Below, one piece after another: positions 6,667 to 13,814 of a stretch of 21,454 bases of DNA (positions are counted from its first letter, which is position 1; the number at the start of each line of letters is the position of its first letter). The stretch spans positions 1-21,454 of the forward strand of contig JAQBYL010000012.1 of the NCBI GenBank assembly GCA_027622495.1, read 5' to 3'. A program made the position numbers and the translations under genes. The stretch comes from Pseudomonadota bacterium (GTDB lineage Bacteria; Pseudomonadota; Gammaproteobacteria; Pseudomonadales; Azotimanducaceae). The notes under the pieces were generated by a model that saw only the letters and a program-made list of their open reading frames with translations, was not told the origin of the DNA and did no database searches.

Positions 6667-7653
6667 ATGTACGACGTCTACGGGCTCGGCAATGCCCTTG
6701 TCGATATGGAATTCAAAGTTGAAGACAGCTTTCTCGCTCGACACGGAATCAGTAAGGGGCACATGACGCTGGTGGACGAGGAGCGTATCGCTGCACTGGT
6801 CAGCGATCTCGAAGGACTTAGCCCTGAGCGAATGAGTGGCGGCTCTGCTGCAAACAGCATGATGGCAGTGCAGGGTTTCGGCGGCCGCACCTACTATTCC
6901 TGCAAGGTCAGTGACGACGAGACCGGGCGCTATTTCATCAACGATATGGCCGGGGCGGGGATTCATACCAACCCCAATGCAGCCGCAGAGGAAGGAACCT
7001 CAGGTAAATGCCTGATCCTGGTCTCGCCGGACGCGGAACGAACCATGAACCCCTTTCTGGGTATATCGAGCCACTTGAGCCATCACGAAATCGACGAAGC
7101 CGCGCTCGCCAGGGCGAAGTATTTTTATGTTGAGGGTTACCTCAGCTCGTCACCGATCAGCCTGGAAGCGGCAATTGCCTGCCGTGAACTCGCCGAGCAA
7201 AACGGTGTCGAGACGGCGATCAGCCTTTCTGACCCGAGCATGCTGGAGTTTTTTCGCGACAACCTGACGCGGATGCTCGGGAACGGTGTCACACACCTGT
7301 TCTGCAATGAAGAAGAAGCCCTGGCCTGGGCCAAGACCGATCGTCTGGACATCGCGTTCAAGGAGCTGAACGACATCGCCCACACAACCAATATCACTCT
7401 CGGCAGCAGAGGCAGTGTCGCGATCTCACCCCATGCCCACATTGAAGTGCCCGGTTATCCGGTAAAAGCGATCGATACCAATGGAGCGGGAGACATGTAT
7501 GCGGGTGCCTGCCTGTATGGTTGGGCAGCTGGAATGGATGAGAAACAGGCCGCCCGTTTCGGTAACTTCGCAGCAGCCGAACTGGTGCAGAGCTATGGCG
7601 CCCGGCTGCAGAACGTCGAGGCCTATCAAAAGCTCCTCAAAAGGTTCAGCTGA
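6667..7653 (+). CDS. PfkB/ribokinase-family carbohydrate kinase, adenosine kinase-like
   Basis: 328 residues. The fold-defining motifs are present: an N-terminal YGLGNALVDME, MSGGSAANSM with the GG dyad (about 57-64) that binds the sugar, and the PfkB signature near the C-terminus, DTNGAGDMYAG (270-280), with D276 as probable catalytic base. Proteins of this subgroup are usually annotated as adenosine kinase, which would make AMP from adenosine and ATP in purine salvage, but other PfkB substrates cannot be excluded by sequence. The ATG at 6667 is preceded by AAGGAA (6651-6656). It is 32 bases after hemL on the same strand and ends overlapping the 3' end of sfsA by eight bases, convergently. 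Confidence 0.85.
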   Translation: MYDVYGLGNALVDMEFKVEDSFLARHGISKGHMTLVDEERIAALVSDLEGLSPERMSGGSAANSMMAVQGFGGRTYYSCKVSDDETGRYFINDMAGAGIHTNPNAAAEEGTSGKCLILVSPDAERTMNPFLGISSHLSHHEIDEAALARAKYFYVEGYLSSSPISLEAAIACRELAEQNGVETAISLSDPSMLEFFRDNLTRMLGNGVTHLFCNEEEALAWAKTDRLDIAFKELNDIAHTTNITLGSRGSVAISPHAHIEVPGYPVKAIDTNGAGDMYAGACLYGWAAGMDEKQAARFGNFAAAELVQSYGARLQNVEAYQKLLKRFS

Positions 7654-8359
7654 GCGTCAGGTCAACGGGCACTAACCGGTCAGGTTTGAATTCGAACCTG
7701 GTCAGGCTGAATTTCAGCGCAAGGATCTCTACACCTGCAGCTGAAGCTTCGCGTAACGCCTGACCGTAGGCCGGATGAATCTCATCGGCCGGGGTGGCGA
7801 AATCAATCCCACTGTGTGTGACACAAAAAAGCAGAACGGCGCGCTCGCCACGCCCGATGGCTGCCTTAAGCGCCTCAACGTGCTTCAGGGCGCGCTCGCT
7901 CACAGCGTCAGGGAAGGCACCGCGACCGTGAGCCAGCGCCAGCGTCATATTCTTGACTTCAACGTAACAGATTGGCAGCGCGGGTGCCGTCAGGCGAAAG
8001 TCGAATCTGCCGTTGCCTTCCGGGATTGCGGCTTCAGTCTTGATCTGCGAATAACCTGCGAGCGAATCAATCTGCCGGGCTTGGAGCGCTTCATGGATCA
8101 AGCGGTTGGCCCGCAGGGTATTGACGCCGATTTTGCCCCGCGCTGAACACACTACTTCCAGCGTGTGCGGGTACTTGCGTTTCAAGTTGGCAGATTCCGA
8201 ATACCAGACTTCACTGCCGGGTTCATCGGCACCTGTCATGGCACCGGTGTTGGGGCAATGCAGCGTGAGCGCCTGGCCTTGCTGTGTGATGACATCAGCC
8301 AGAAATCGTTTGTAGCGGCGAACCAGCACGCCCTGCGCAAGGGGTGGGTCAAATTTCAC
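7646..8359 (-). CDS. sfsA: SfsA, DNA/RNA nuclease SfsA family
   Basis: 237 residues, close to the E. coli SfsA length of 234. SfsA was named for stimulation of sugar fermentation; the family combines an N-terminal OB-like domain with a PD-(D/E)xK-type nuclease fold. Characteristic segments are HCPNTGAMTG (about 34-43), the YSESANLKRKYPHTLE block, PEGNGRFDFRL, and the catalytic-type YVEVKNMTLA with FPDAVSERALKHV. The start is GTG at 8359-8357, forming a four-base GTGA overlap with the aminotransferase stop, so the two genes are coupled. The 3' end overlaps the convergent kinase gene by eight bases, leaving no room for a dedicated terminator. Confidence 0.93.
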   Translation of the reverse strand: MKFDPPLAQGVLVRRYKRFLADVITQQGQALTLHCPNTGAMTGADEPGSEVWYSESANLKRKYPHTLEVVCSARGKIGVNTLRANRLIHEALQARQIDSLAGYSQIKTEAAIPEGNGRFDFRLTAPALPICYVEVKNMTLALAHGRGAFPDAVSERALKHVEALKAAIGRGERAVLLFCVTHSGIDFATPADEIHPAYGQALREASAAGVEILALKFSLTRFEFKPDRLVPVDLTLS

Positions 8360-9519
8360 GCCCAGGCCTTAAGTGCGCGCGCAATGCGTTCCAGACCCAG
8401 GTCGATGTCCGGTCCACTGACTGTATAAGCAAATCGCACATGCTCCTTCGCACCAAAATCGCCGAAATCGATCCCTGGTGTCACAGCCACCTGAAATTCG
8501 TTGATCAATCGCCAGCAGAAGTCCACCGAAGACATGCCCGTGTGGCTGATATCCACGTACAGATAAAATGCGCCAGCGGGCTGCAGGTTGATCGTGAAAC
8601 CGAGCTCAGTCAGCCCATCACTCAGCCGGTCACGTCGCGAGGCAAATTCCAGGCGTCGCTGCTCGTGGATCTGCAGCGCAGAATCGGAAAATGCCGCCAA
8701 CGCCGCATACTGAGCTATTGCAGAAGGCGATATGTAGAGGTTCTGCGCCAGCTTCACCACTCCTTCTACTGCCTCTTGCGGCAGCACCAGCCAACCGAGC
8801 CGCCAACCGGTCATGCCGAAGTACTTGGAAAAACTGTTCAGCACGTAGATGTCATCGCAAACCGCGAGCCCTGTGGAAAATTCACTGCTGCCGTAAACCA
8901 GGCCCTGATAGATCTCATCCAGAATCAGAAATCCCTGGCGCTGCACCACAACCGAGTTCAACTCTCTCAGCCCGGCCGCGGAAATCATGGCCCCTGTGGG
9001 GTTTGCCGGGGACGCAATCAGCAGGCCTTTGGTGCGATCCGTCCAGCTCGCGTCGACCTGAGCGGGCAGAGGAAGGTATCCGTGTTCGGCGCTAACCGGT
9101 AGACGGACAGGATCCGCGCCAACCAGTTGAATAAACACTTCATTGCACGGATAGCCCGGGTCAGTGATCAGGACTTCATCAAAGGGGTTGAGCAGCAGGC
9201 CGGCGAGCATGGTCAAACCAGCACTGGCGCCAGAAGTGACCACTATTCGGGATTCGTCCACCGGACATCCCAGGCGAGCGCCGTAATAACTGGATATCGC
9301 CCGGCGCAGCTCCGGCAGACCCTGGGCTTGCGTGTACTTGGTTCGCCCCGCATCCAGTGCCTGGTGGCCGGCTGTGACGATCGGTCCGGCAGTTTCGAAA
9401 TCAGGCTCGCCAACTTCAAAATGCACCACCCGGTGTCCCTGTGCTTCCAGCGCTTTTGCCCTGGCCATCAATTCCATCACCCGGAACGGGCTGATGCGGT
9501 CAATTCGGTCGGCAAACAT
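8356..9519 (-). CDS. PLP-dependent class I/II aminotransferase
   Basis: 387 residues, fold type I. Motifs in order: FEVGEPDF (34-41), YTQAQGLPELRRAI (62-75), SGASAGL at the cofactor phosphate, SPANPTG with N173, DEIYQGL with D201 and Y204, and the Schiff-base lysine K232 in NSFSKYFGMTGWRLGW; an arginine in VRFAY near the C-terminus should bind the substrate carboxylate. The family covers aspartate, aromatic and valine-pyruvate type enzymes, and the substrate cannot be read from sequence. It starts at ATG 9519-9517, next to a 12-base palindrome, and is divergent from dksA. Coupling to sfsA and position beside dksA match, from memory, the arrangement in Pseudomonas. Confidence 0.9.
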   Translation of the reverse strand: MFADRIDRISPFRVMELMARAKALEAQGHRVVHFEVGEPDFETAGPIVTAGHQALDAGRTKYTQAQGLPELRRAISSYYGARLGCPVDESRIVVTSGASAGLTMLAGLLLNPFDEVLITDPGYPCNEVFIQLVGADPVRLPVSAEHGYLPLPAQVDASWTDRTKGLLIASPANPTGAMISAAGLRELNSVVVQRQGFLILDEIYQGLVYGSSEFSTGLAVCDDIYVLNSFSKYFGMTGWRLGWLVLPQEAVEGVVKLAQNLYISPSAIAQYAALAAFSDSALQIHEQRRLEFASRRDRLSDGLTELGFTINLQPAGAFYLYVDISHTGMSSVDFCWRLINEFQVAVTPGIDFGDFGAKEHVRFAYTVSGPDIDLGLERIARALKAWA

Positions 9520-9520
9520 G

Positions 9521-9532
9521 TTGAGATCTCAA
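9521..9532. promoter_or_regulatory. Perfect 12-base palindrome at the aminotransferase start
   Basis: TTGAGATCTCAA is its own reverse complement and ends one base from the aminotransferase start codon, covering where its ribosome site should be. It could be a repressor operator or simply chance. A 12-base perfect palindrome in 171 bases of spacer is uncommon enough to note. Confidence 0.35.
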
Positions 9533-9553
9533 AACAGATAAAAAAAACCTGAA

Positions 9554-9643
9554 AACCTGCCAGGTGCTTGTAGTCACGGAGAATCGGTTCTGGTAGGTTA
9601 CGCGCCCTCCGATTTCGGGGCAGGTTGGATCGTAGAATCGATC
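9554..9643. promoter_or_regulatory. Repeat-rich dksA/aminotransferase control region
   Basis: AACCTGCCAG (9554-9563) and CTGGTAGGTT (9590-9599) form an inverted repeat with one mismatch across a 26-base spacer. A third half-copy in inverted orientation, GCAGGTT, is at 9620-9626. Next, GATCG-TAGAAT-CGATC (9628-9643) is a 5-bp inverted repeat whose centre, TAGAAT (9633-9638), is a plausible -10 element for dksA, 53 bases before the ATG. No clear -35 is seen. These could be sites controlling the divergent genes; the function is inferred. Confidence 0.35.
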
Positions 9644-9680
9644 TAAAGGAATTACAAAGTTCAGCTTTGGTAAAAACCTA

Positions 9681-9685
9681 GAGGA
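9681..9685 (+). promoter_or_regulatory. Ribosome binding site of dksA
   Basis: GAGGA, five bases before the ATG at 9691, a strong and well-spaced site that fixes the dksA start. Confidence 0.7.
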
Positions 9686-9690
9686 CCAAT

Positions 9691-10140
9691 ATGGCAGCAA
9701 AAGCCCGTAGCAAGACGGCAGTTGACTCTCCCTTCAAGAACTTTACTCCCTACAAACCCAAAAAACGCGAAGTCTATATGAGCCCCGGGCAGCTTGCGCA
9801 TTTCCACGAAATCCTCGCGAAGTGGCGGCACGAGTTGATGGAAGAAGTGGATCGTACTGTTCACCACATGCAGGACGAAGCCGCGAACTTTCCCGACCCT
9901 GCCGACCGCGCCACTCAGGAAGAAGAATTCAGCATCGAGCTGCGAACCCGTGATCGGGAACGAAAGCTGATTAAAAAGATCGATCAGACTCTGGATCGCC
10001 TTGATGCAGATGACTACGGATACTGCGACACCTGTGGCGTAGAAATCGGTCTTCGTCGTCTTGAAGCGCGACCCACAGCCAGCCAGTGTGTCGATTGCAA
10101 ATCTCTTGACGAGATCAAAGAGCGTCAACTCAGCGGTTGA
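9691..10140 (+). CDS. dksA: RNA polymerase-binding transcription factor DksA
   Basis: 149 residues, as expected. DksA binds the secondary channel of RNA polymerase and, with ppGpp, shifts initiation during the stringent response. The two acidic residues at the coiled-coil tip are visible as D69 and D72 in DPADRA (69-74), flanked by long helices rich in E, K and R. The C4 zinc finger has C112, C115, C133 and C136 (CDTCG ... CVDC), so this is the zinc-dependent form. The N-terminal extension is lysine-rich. It heads a plus-strand run whose next gene, gluQ, starts ten bases after its stop. Confidence 0.97.
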   Translation: MAAKARSKTAVDSPFKNFTPYKPKKREVYMSPGQLAHFHEILAKWRHELMEEVDRTVHHMQDEAANFPDPADRATQEEEFSIELRTRDRERKLIKKIDQTLDRLDADDYGYCDTCGVEIGLRRLEARPTASQCVDCKSLDEIKERQLSG

Positions 10141-10150
10141 AACGGCTGAC

Positions 10151-11065
10151 ATGACCGCAGGTGAGAGTGCAAACGTCAGCGGGCGTTTTGCACCGTCGCC
10201 AACCGGGCCACTGCACCTTGGATCCCTGATGGCAGCAGTGGCAAGCTTCCTGGATGCGCATCATCGCAGCGGCCGCTGGCTGGTGCGCGTCGACGACCTG
10301 GATACCCCCCGCAAACGGCCGGGCGCCATCCGGACCATTCTACGAACCCTCGAGCAGCACGGCCTGTGGTGGAACGGGGAGGTCGACTACCAGAGCGAAC
10401 ATCAGGATCGTTACCAGCAGGCCGTCGCCGACCTGGAACGACGTGGACTGCTGTTCTATTGCCGCTGTTCACGCACCAGACTCAAATCTCACCCCATCTA
10501 CCCGGGGACCTGCCGGCATCACAAAGCCTACCGGGCCGATGCCGCCAGACGAATTCTGACGCAAGGCGCAATCTGCCATTTTGTCGACGGCATTCAAGGG
10601 CCGGTTTCCACCCGGATCGACCAGGAAATCGGTGATTTCATCGTGGTTCGACGGGACGGCCAGATCGCCTATCAACTGGCCACCGCAGTGGATGATGGCG
10701 CGCCTGGGATTACCCACGTGGTTCGCGGACGGGATCTGTTAGAATTGACCGCAGCACAGATGTTCCTGATGACCAAGCTGAAGCTCAAGGCGCCCGAGTA
10801 CCTGCACATACCGGTGCTGGTCGGAAGCGATGGTCACAAGCTTTCAAAACAGAGCAAAGCGCCACCTCTAAGGCCTGAACGCGCTGGCAGCAATCTGATT
10901 GCGGTCCTTGGTTTACTGGGTCAACGGGTCGATGATCTGAACCAAGAACTCGACCCTTCGACCATACTCTCAACCGCTGCACCAAGATGGGACATCGACC
11001 GAGTCCCGAAAGTAGCAGCATTGACAAGAAGCGGAACCACACCCGAAAATCCGCGCTTGTTGTGA
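10151..11065 (+). CDS. gluQ: Glutamyl-Q tRNA(Asp) synthetase
   Basis: 304 residues from ATG 10151. GluQ activates glutamate and transfers it to queuosine in the anticodon of tRNA(Asp), and resembles only the catalytic half of GluRS, which fits this length. Visible: GRFAPSPTGPLHLGSL (11-26) with the HIGH-type motif, a zinc site made by C104, C106, Y117 and C121, and a KMSKS-like GHKLSKQSKA. The frame is open upstream to 10061, but a start there would overlap dksA by 80 bases and lack family similarity, so ATG 10151 is preferred, although its ribosome site is weak. The linkage to dksA is conserved in gammaproteobacteria. Confidence 0.94.
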   Translation: MTAGESANVSGRFAPSPTGPLHLGSLMAAVASFLDAHHRSGRWLVRVDDLDTPRKRPGAIRTILRTLEQHGLWWNGEVDYQSEHQDRYQQAVADLERRGLLFYCRCSRTRLKSHPIYPGTCRHHKAYRADAARRILTQGAICHFVDGIQGPVSTRIDQEIGDFIVVRRDGQIAYQLATAVDDGAPGITHVVRGRDLLELTAAQMFLMTKLKLKAPEYLHIPVLVGSDGHKLSKQSKAPPLRPERAGSNLIAVLGLLGQRVDDLNQELDPSTILSTAAPRWDIDRVPKVAALTRSGTTPENPRLL

Positions 11066-11108
11066 ATTCAGACTGGCCAGGAGCCTTTATCAGGAAGTAC
11101 CCACCATC

Positions 11109-12434
11109 ATGACTCGACTGCTCCTCTTCGATGCGGACGAAAACCGCGGGAACAGTTTAAGAGCCTCTCTTCAGGCAAGTGGTTATCAGGTGGATTATCA
11201 GACGCAGCTTGCTGAAATCGATGATGTCGACTGCGTTATCAGCAACGCCGACTTTATCGAGCCGCTTCTCAATGATGTCGAACTGCTGCCTCCCCTCATC
11301 CTGTATTCATCAAACGCATCGATCGTGCAGGCAGTTGGTGCCATCAAAGCTGGCGCAAGCGAGTACCTCACCTATCCCATCACAGGCGATGAGCTGATCG
11401 CGGCAGTGGAACGGTCCGCTTCCCACATCGAGCATAAACGCCTCAAACGCGTGGCATCGTTCGATTTTCCGATGATCGGATCGAGCGCATTGATGACCGA
11501 TCTGAAGATCCGCATGCAGAAAGTCGCCTCCACCGAATCAGCAGTTCTTATTCAGGGTGAGTCCGGCACCGGCAAAGAGCTGGTCGCGCACGCTCTGCAT
11601 GCCGCCAGTGAACGCAATCAACGCCCTCTCATCACCCTGAACTGTAACGCGATCCCCGAACGGCTGATCGAAATGGAACTGTTCGGCCACAACAGCGGAT
11701 CACTTCGGCACAGCGAGAACAGAAGCGGTCTCATTGATGCCGCCAACGGCGGTACGCTGTTTCTGGATGAAGTCGGCGAATTACCCCCGGAGGCTCAGGC
11801 GCGATTACTTCGCGTGCTGCAGGAAGGTGAAGTTCGCCCGGTGGGCTCAAGCCAGACCCGCAAAATCAGCGTGCGGCTCATCGCCGCGACCCACCGGAAT
11901 CTGGAGAATCTGCTGCAGACTGGCCAGTTTCGTGAAGATCTCTATTACCGTTTGAATGTTGTGACGTTGAAGCTTCCGCCTCTTCGTGACCGGGGGACCG
12001 ATATCATCGAACTGGCTAACTGGCTGCTGACCCGCACCAGTGCCCGTCTCAAACGCGGATCAATGGCTTTCAGTTCTGCCGCCATCGATCTGCTCAATGA
12101 GTATCACTGGCCAGGGAATGTTCGAGAACTTGAAAATGCCATCGAGCGAGCGGTCATTCTGTGTGACACAAGCGAGATCGACGCGGACCTTCTCGCCGTG
12201 CAGCCAAAATCAAGTCAGACTGAAGTGCCAGGTGTGATCGACGATCCAGATCAGACTTCATTAGAGGATTATTTCGTCCGTTTCGTGCAGGACAACGAAG
12301 AACAGTTCACTGAAACCGAGCTGGCTCAAAAGCTGGGGATCAGTCGGAAAAGCCTATGGGAACGCCGCCAGCGCCTGAACATCCCGCGCAAGAAAACCCG
12401 CAAACGCGGACCTCGACGGCCCGAAGGCAGTTAA
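11109..12434 (+). CDS. Atypical NtrC/CbrB-type AAA+ transcriptional regulator with degenerate receiver and no GAFTGA
   Basis: 441 residues with receiver, AAA+ and Fis-type HTH domains. Receiver (about 1-115): the acidic pocket is D8-A9-D10, the phospho-acceptor position at the end of strand 3 is N46 (VDCVISN), and the conserved Lys is Y89 (YLTYP), so Asp phosphorylation is unlikely. AAA+ domain (about 122-352): Walker A GESGTGKE (150-157) and Walker B GGTLFLDEVGEL (214-225) are intact, as are the REDLYYRLNVV arginine region and WPGNVRELENAIERA. But the GAFTGA loop reads GSLRHS (197-202). The HTH is at about 402-426 (TELAQKLGISRKSLWERRQRL), with a basic tail. It lies between gluQ and pcnB, the place of CbrB in Pseudomonas. 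AGGAAG (11092-11097) precedes the ATG. ATP-driven sigma-54 activation is doubtful. Confidence 0.9.
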   Translation: MTRLLLFDADENRGNSLRASLQASGYQVDYQTQLAEIDDVDCVISNADFIEPLLNDVELLPPLILYSSNASIVQAVGAIKAGASEYLTYPITGDELIAAVERSASHIEHKRLKRVASFDFPMIGSSALMTDLKIRMQKVASTESAVLIQGESGTGKELVAHALHAASERNQRPLITLNCNAIPERLIEMELFGHNSGSLRHSENRSGLIDAANGGTLFLDEVGELPPEAQARLLRVLQEGEVRPVGSSQTRKISVRLIAATHRNLENLLQTGQFREDLYYRLNVVTLKLPPLRDRGTDIIELANWLLTRTSARLKRGSMAFSSAAIDLLNEYHWPGNVRELENAIERAVILCDTSEIDADLLAVQPKSSQTEVPGVIDDPDQTSLEDYFVRFVQDNEEQFTETELAQKLGISRKSLWERRQRLNIPRKKTRKRGPRRPEGS

Positions 12435-12441
12435 GGTGGTC

Positions 12442-13761
12442 ATGAAACCAGCCGTTGCCAGCCGCCTCAACGCTGACCAGCACGGCATTGTCCGCGAACG
12501 GATCGACAGCGACGTGCTGGATCTGATTGATCGCCTTATCGAGGCCGGCTTCGAAGCGTATCTGGTTGGCGGATGCATCCGCGATCTGATGCTTGGCATG
12601 CAACCCAAGGACTTTGATGTAGCAACCAGCGCAACGCCGGAAGCGATCAAGGATCTGTTCAGACGTTCCCGCATGATCGGTCGGCGATTCAAGATTGCCC
12701 ACGTCCGCTATGGTCGCAAAGTATTTGAGGTCACCACGTTCCGCAAACTGCACGACGTGAGCGACGATGAAGACCGTCATGAAGACACGGACGGCATGAT
12801 CCTGCGCGACAACGTCTACGGCACTTTTGAAGAAGACGCGTTCAGGCGGGATTTCACCGTCAATGCGCTTTACTACGATGTCGAGACAGAGGAGGTCATC
12901 GATTTTGTCGATGGCCTGAAAGACATGCGCAATCGAACGCTTCGTCTGATCGGTGAACCTGTGCAGCGACTGCAGGAGGATCCGGTGCGCTTGCTTCGAG
13001 CTATCCGCTTTCAAGCCAAGCTCGGCTTCGATCTTGACCCGCCCATCGTTGCCGCCACTGAAGCAGCAGCCGAACGTCTTTCTGCCATCGCACCGGCAAG
13101 ACTGTTCGATGAAACCCAGAAAATGCTCTTGTCAGGTTATGCCGGTGCGGTGTGGCAGCTGATCGAAAATACACCGATTCGCGCAGCCTTGTTCCCAACT
13201 ACACCGCCCAATACGCTCTTAGTCACCAATGCGATGCGAAACACCGATGCACGGATCGCACAGGACAAACCAGTCACCCCTGGCTTTCTGCTCGCGGTGA
13301 TGCTGTGGGACGACTACTGCGCCCGGGTTTCGGAATACGGCGAGGCCAGGAATCTTGCCCAAGCCCGTTCCGACGCTTCATTCGACGCGTTGGCACAACT
13401 GCGCGAAATCATGTCGATCCCCAGACGGTTTTCGCAGTTCGCCCGTGAAGTGTGGATGCTGCAGCCGCATCTCGAAGCCCGCCAGAAGCGCCGTTTGAGC
13501 CGTCTGGTGGCACATCCCAGATTTCGCGCCGCATACGACTTCCTGGTGCTGCGCGGAGAGTGCGACGAAAGCCTGGCTGAGCCGGCAAAGTGGTGGACTG
13601 ACTATCAAGCTAATGATGGGCAAGCTAATGATGGGCAAGCTGATGATGGGCAAGCTGATGATGGGCAAGCTAATGATGGGCAGGTTCCCGAACTACCGAT
13701 TTCTGCGTCGTCGGGTGCGCCAAAGCGGCGCCGTCGCAGACGCAAAAAAACTGAGAGTTGA
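12442..13761 (+). CDS. pcnB: Poly(A) polymerase I
   Basis: 439 residues from ATG 12442, preceded by AAGGTGG; a GTG six bases earlier is an alternative. PcnB adds 3' poly(A) tails that mark RNAs for decay. The nucleotidyltransferase core shows LVGGCIRDLML (about 41-51) and the metal-binding DFDVAT (57-62), followed by RRDFTVNALYYD (about 135-146), RLIGEP and EDPVRLLRAIRF, features shared with CCA-adding enzymes; length, the basic C-terminus and genomic position favour poly(A) polymerase. The C-terminus (from about residue 390) carries five pentapeptide repeats, A-N/D-D-G-Q, and ends in an arginine/lysine cluster. It begins seven bases after the regulator stop and runs into the kinase gene. Confidence 0.94.
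   Translation: MKPAVASRLNADQHGIVRERIDSDVLDLIDRLIEAGFEAYLVGGCIRDLMLGMQPKDFDVATSATPEAIKDLFRRSRMIGRRFKIAHVRYGRKVFEVTTFRKLHDVSDDEDRHEDTDGMILRDNVYGTFEEDAFRRDFTVNALYYDVETEEVIDFVDGLKDMRNRTLRLIGEPVQRLQEDPVRLLRAIRFQAKLGFDLDPPIVAATEAAAERLSAIAPARLFDETQKMLLSGYAGAVWQLIENTPIRAALFPTTPPNTLLVTNAMRNTDARIAQDKPVTPGFLLAVMLWDDYCARVSEYGEARNLAQARSDASFDALAQLREIMSIPRRFSQFAREVWMLQPHLEARQKRRLSRLVAHPRFRAAYDFLVLRGECDESLAEPAKWWTDYQANDGQANDGQADDGQADDGQANDGQVPELPISASSGAPKRRRRRRKKTES
13609..13683 (+). repeat. Five-copy 15-base in-frame tandem repeat in pcnB
   Basis: Units of GCTAATGATGGGCAA begin at 13609, 13624, 13639, 13654 and 13669. Copies 3 and 4 have G for A at the fifth base, changing Asn to Asp, and copy 5 ends in G. 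They encode (ANDGQ)2(ADDGQ)2(ANDGQ), an acidic polar linker before the basic tail. Near-identity at the DNA level indicates recent expansion by slippage or unequal recombination, and copy number could vary between strains without breaking the frame. Confidence 0.9.
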
Positions 13762-13814
13762 ACCGAACCAGAGCGTTCGTCATCATAGCTCGACCCTTCT
13801 CGATATCGCCGAAT

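Noticed and set aside
7640..7660. Possible terminator between the PfkB kinase and sfsA
   Set aside because: The genes overlap by eight bases and no hairpin with a T-run is visible; any termination must occur inside the opposite coding region.
8344..9102. 252-residue plus-strand open frame opposite the aminotransferase
   Set aside because: Fully antisense to a motif-complete PLP enzyme; histidine/glutamine/arginine-rich composition and no recognisable domain.
10061..10150. Upstream extension of gluQ into dksA
   Set aside because: Would overlap dksA by 80 bases and precede the conserved GRFAPSPTG motif with unrelated residues; ATG 10151 fits the family length.
13378..13668. Minus-strand frame starting with repeated PIISL units
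   Set aside because: The repeat is just the reverse reading of the 15-base pcnB tandem repeat; no ribosome site or gene-like sequence.
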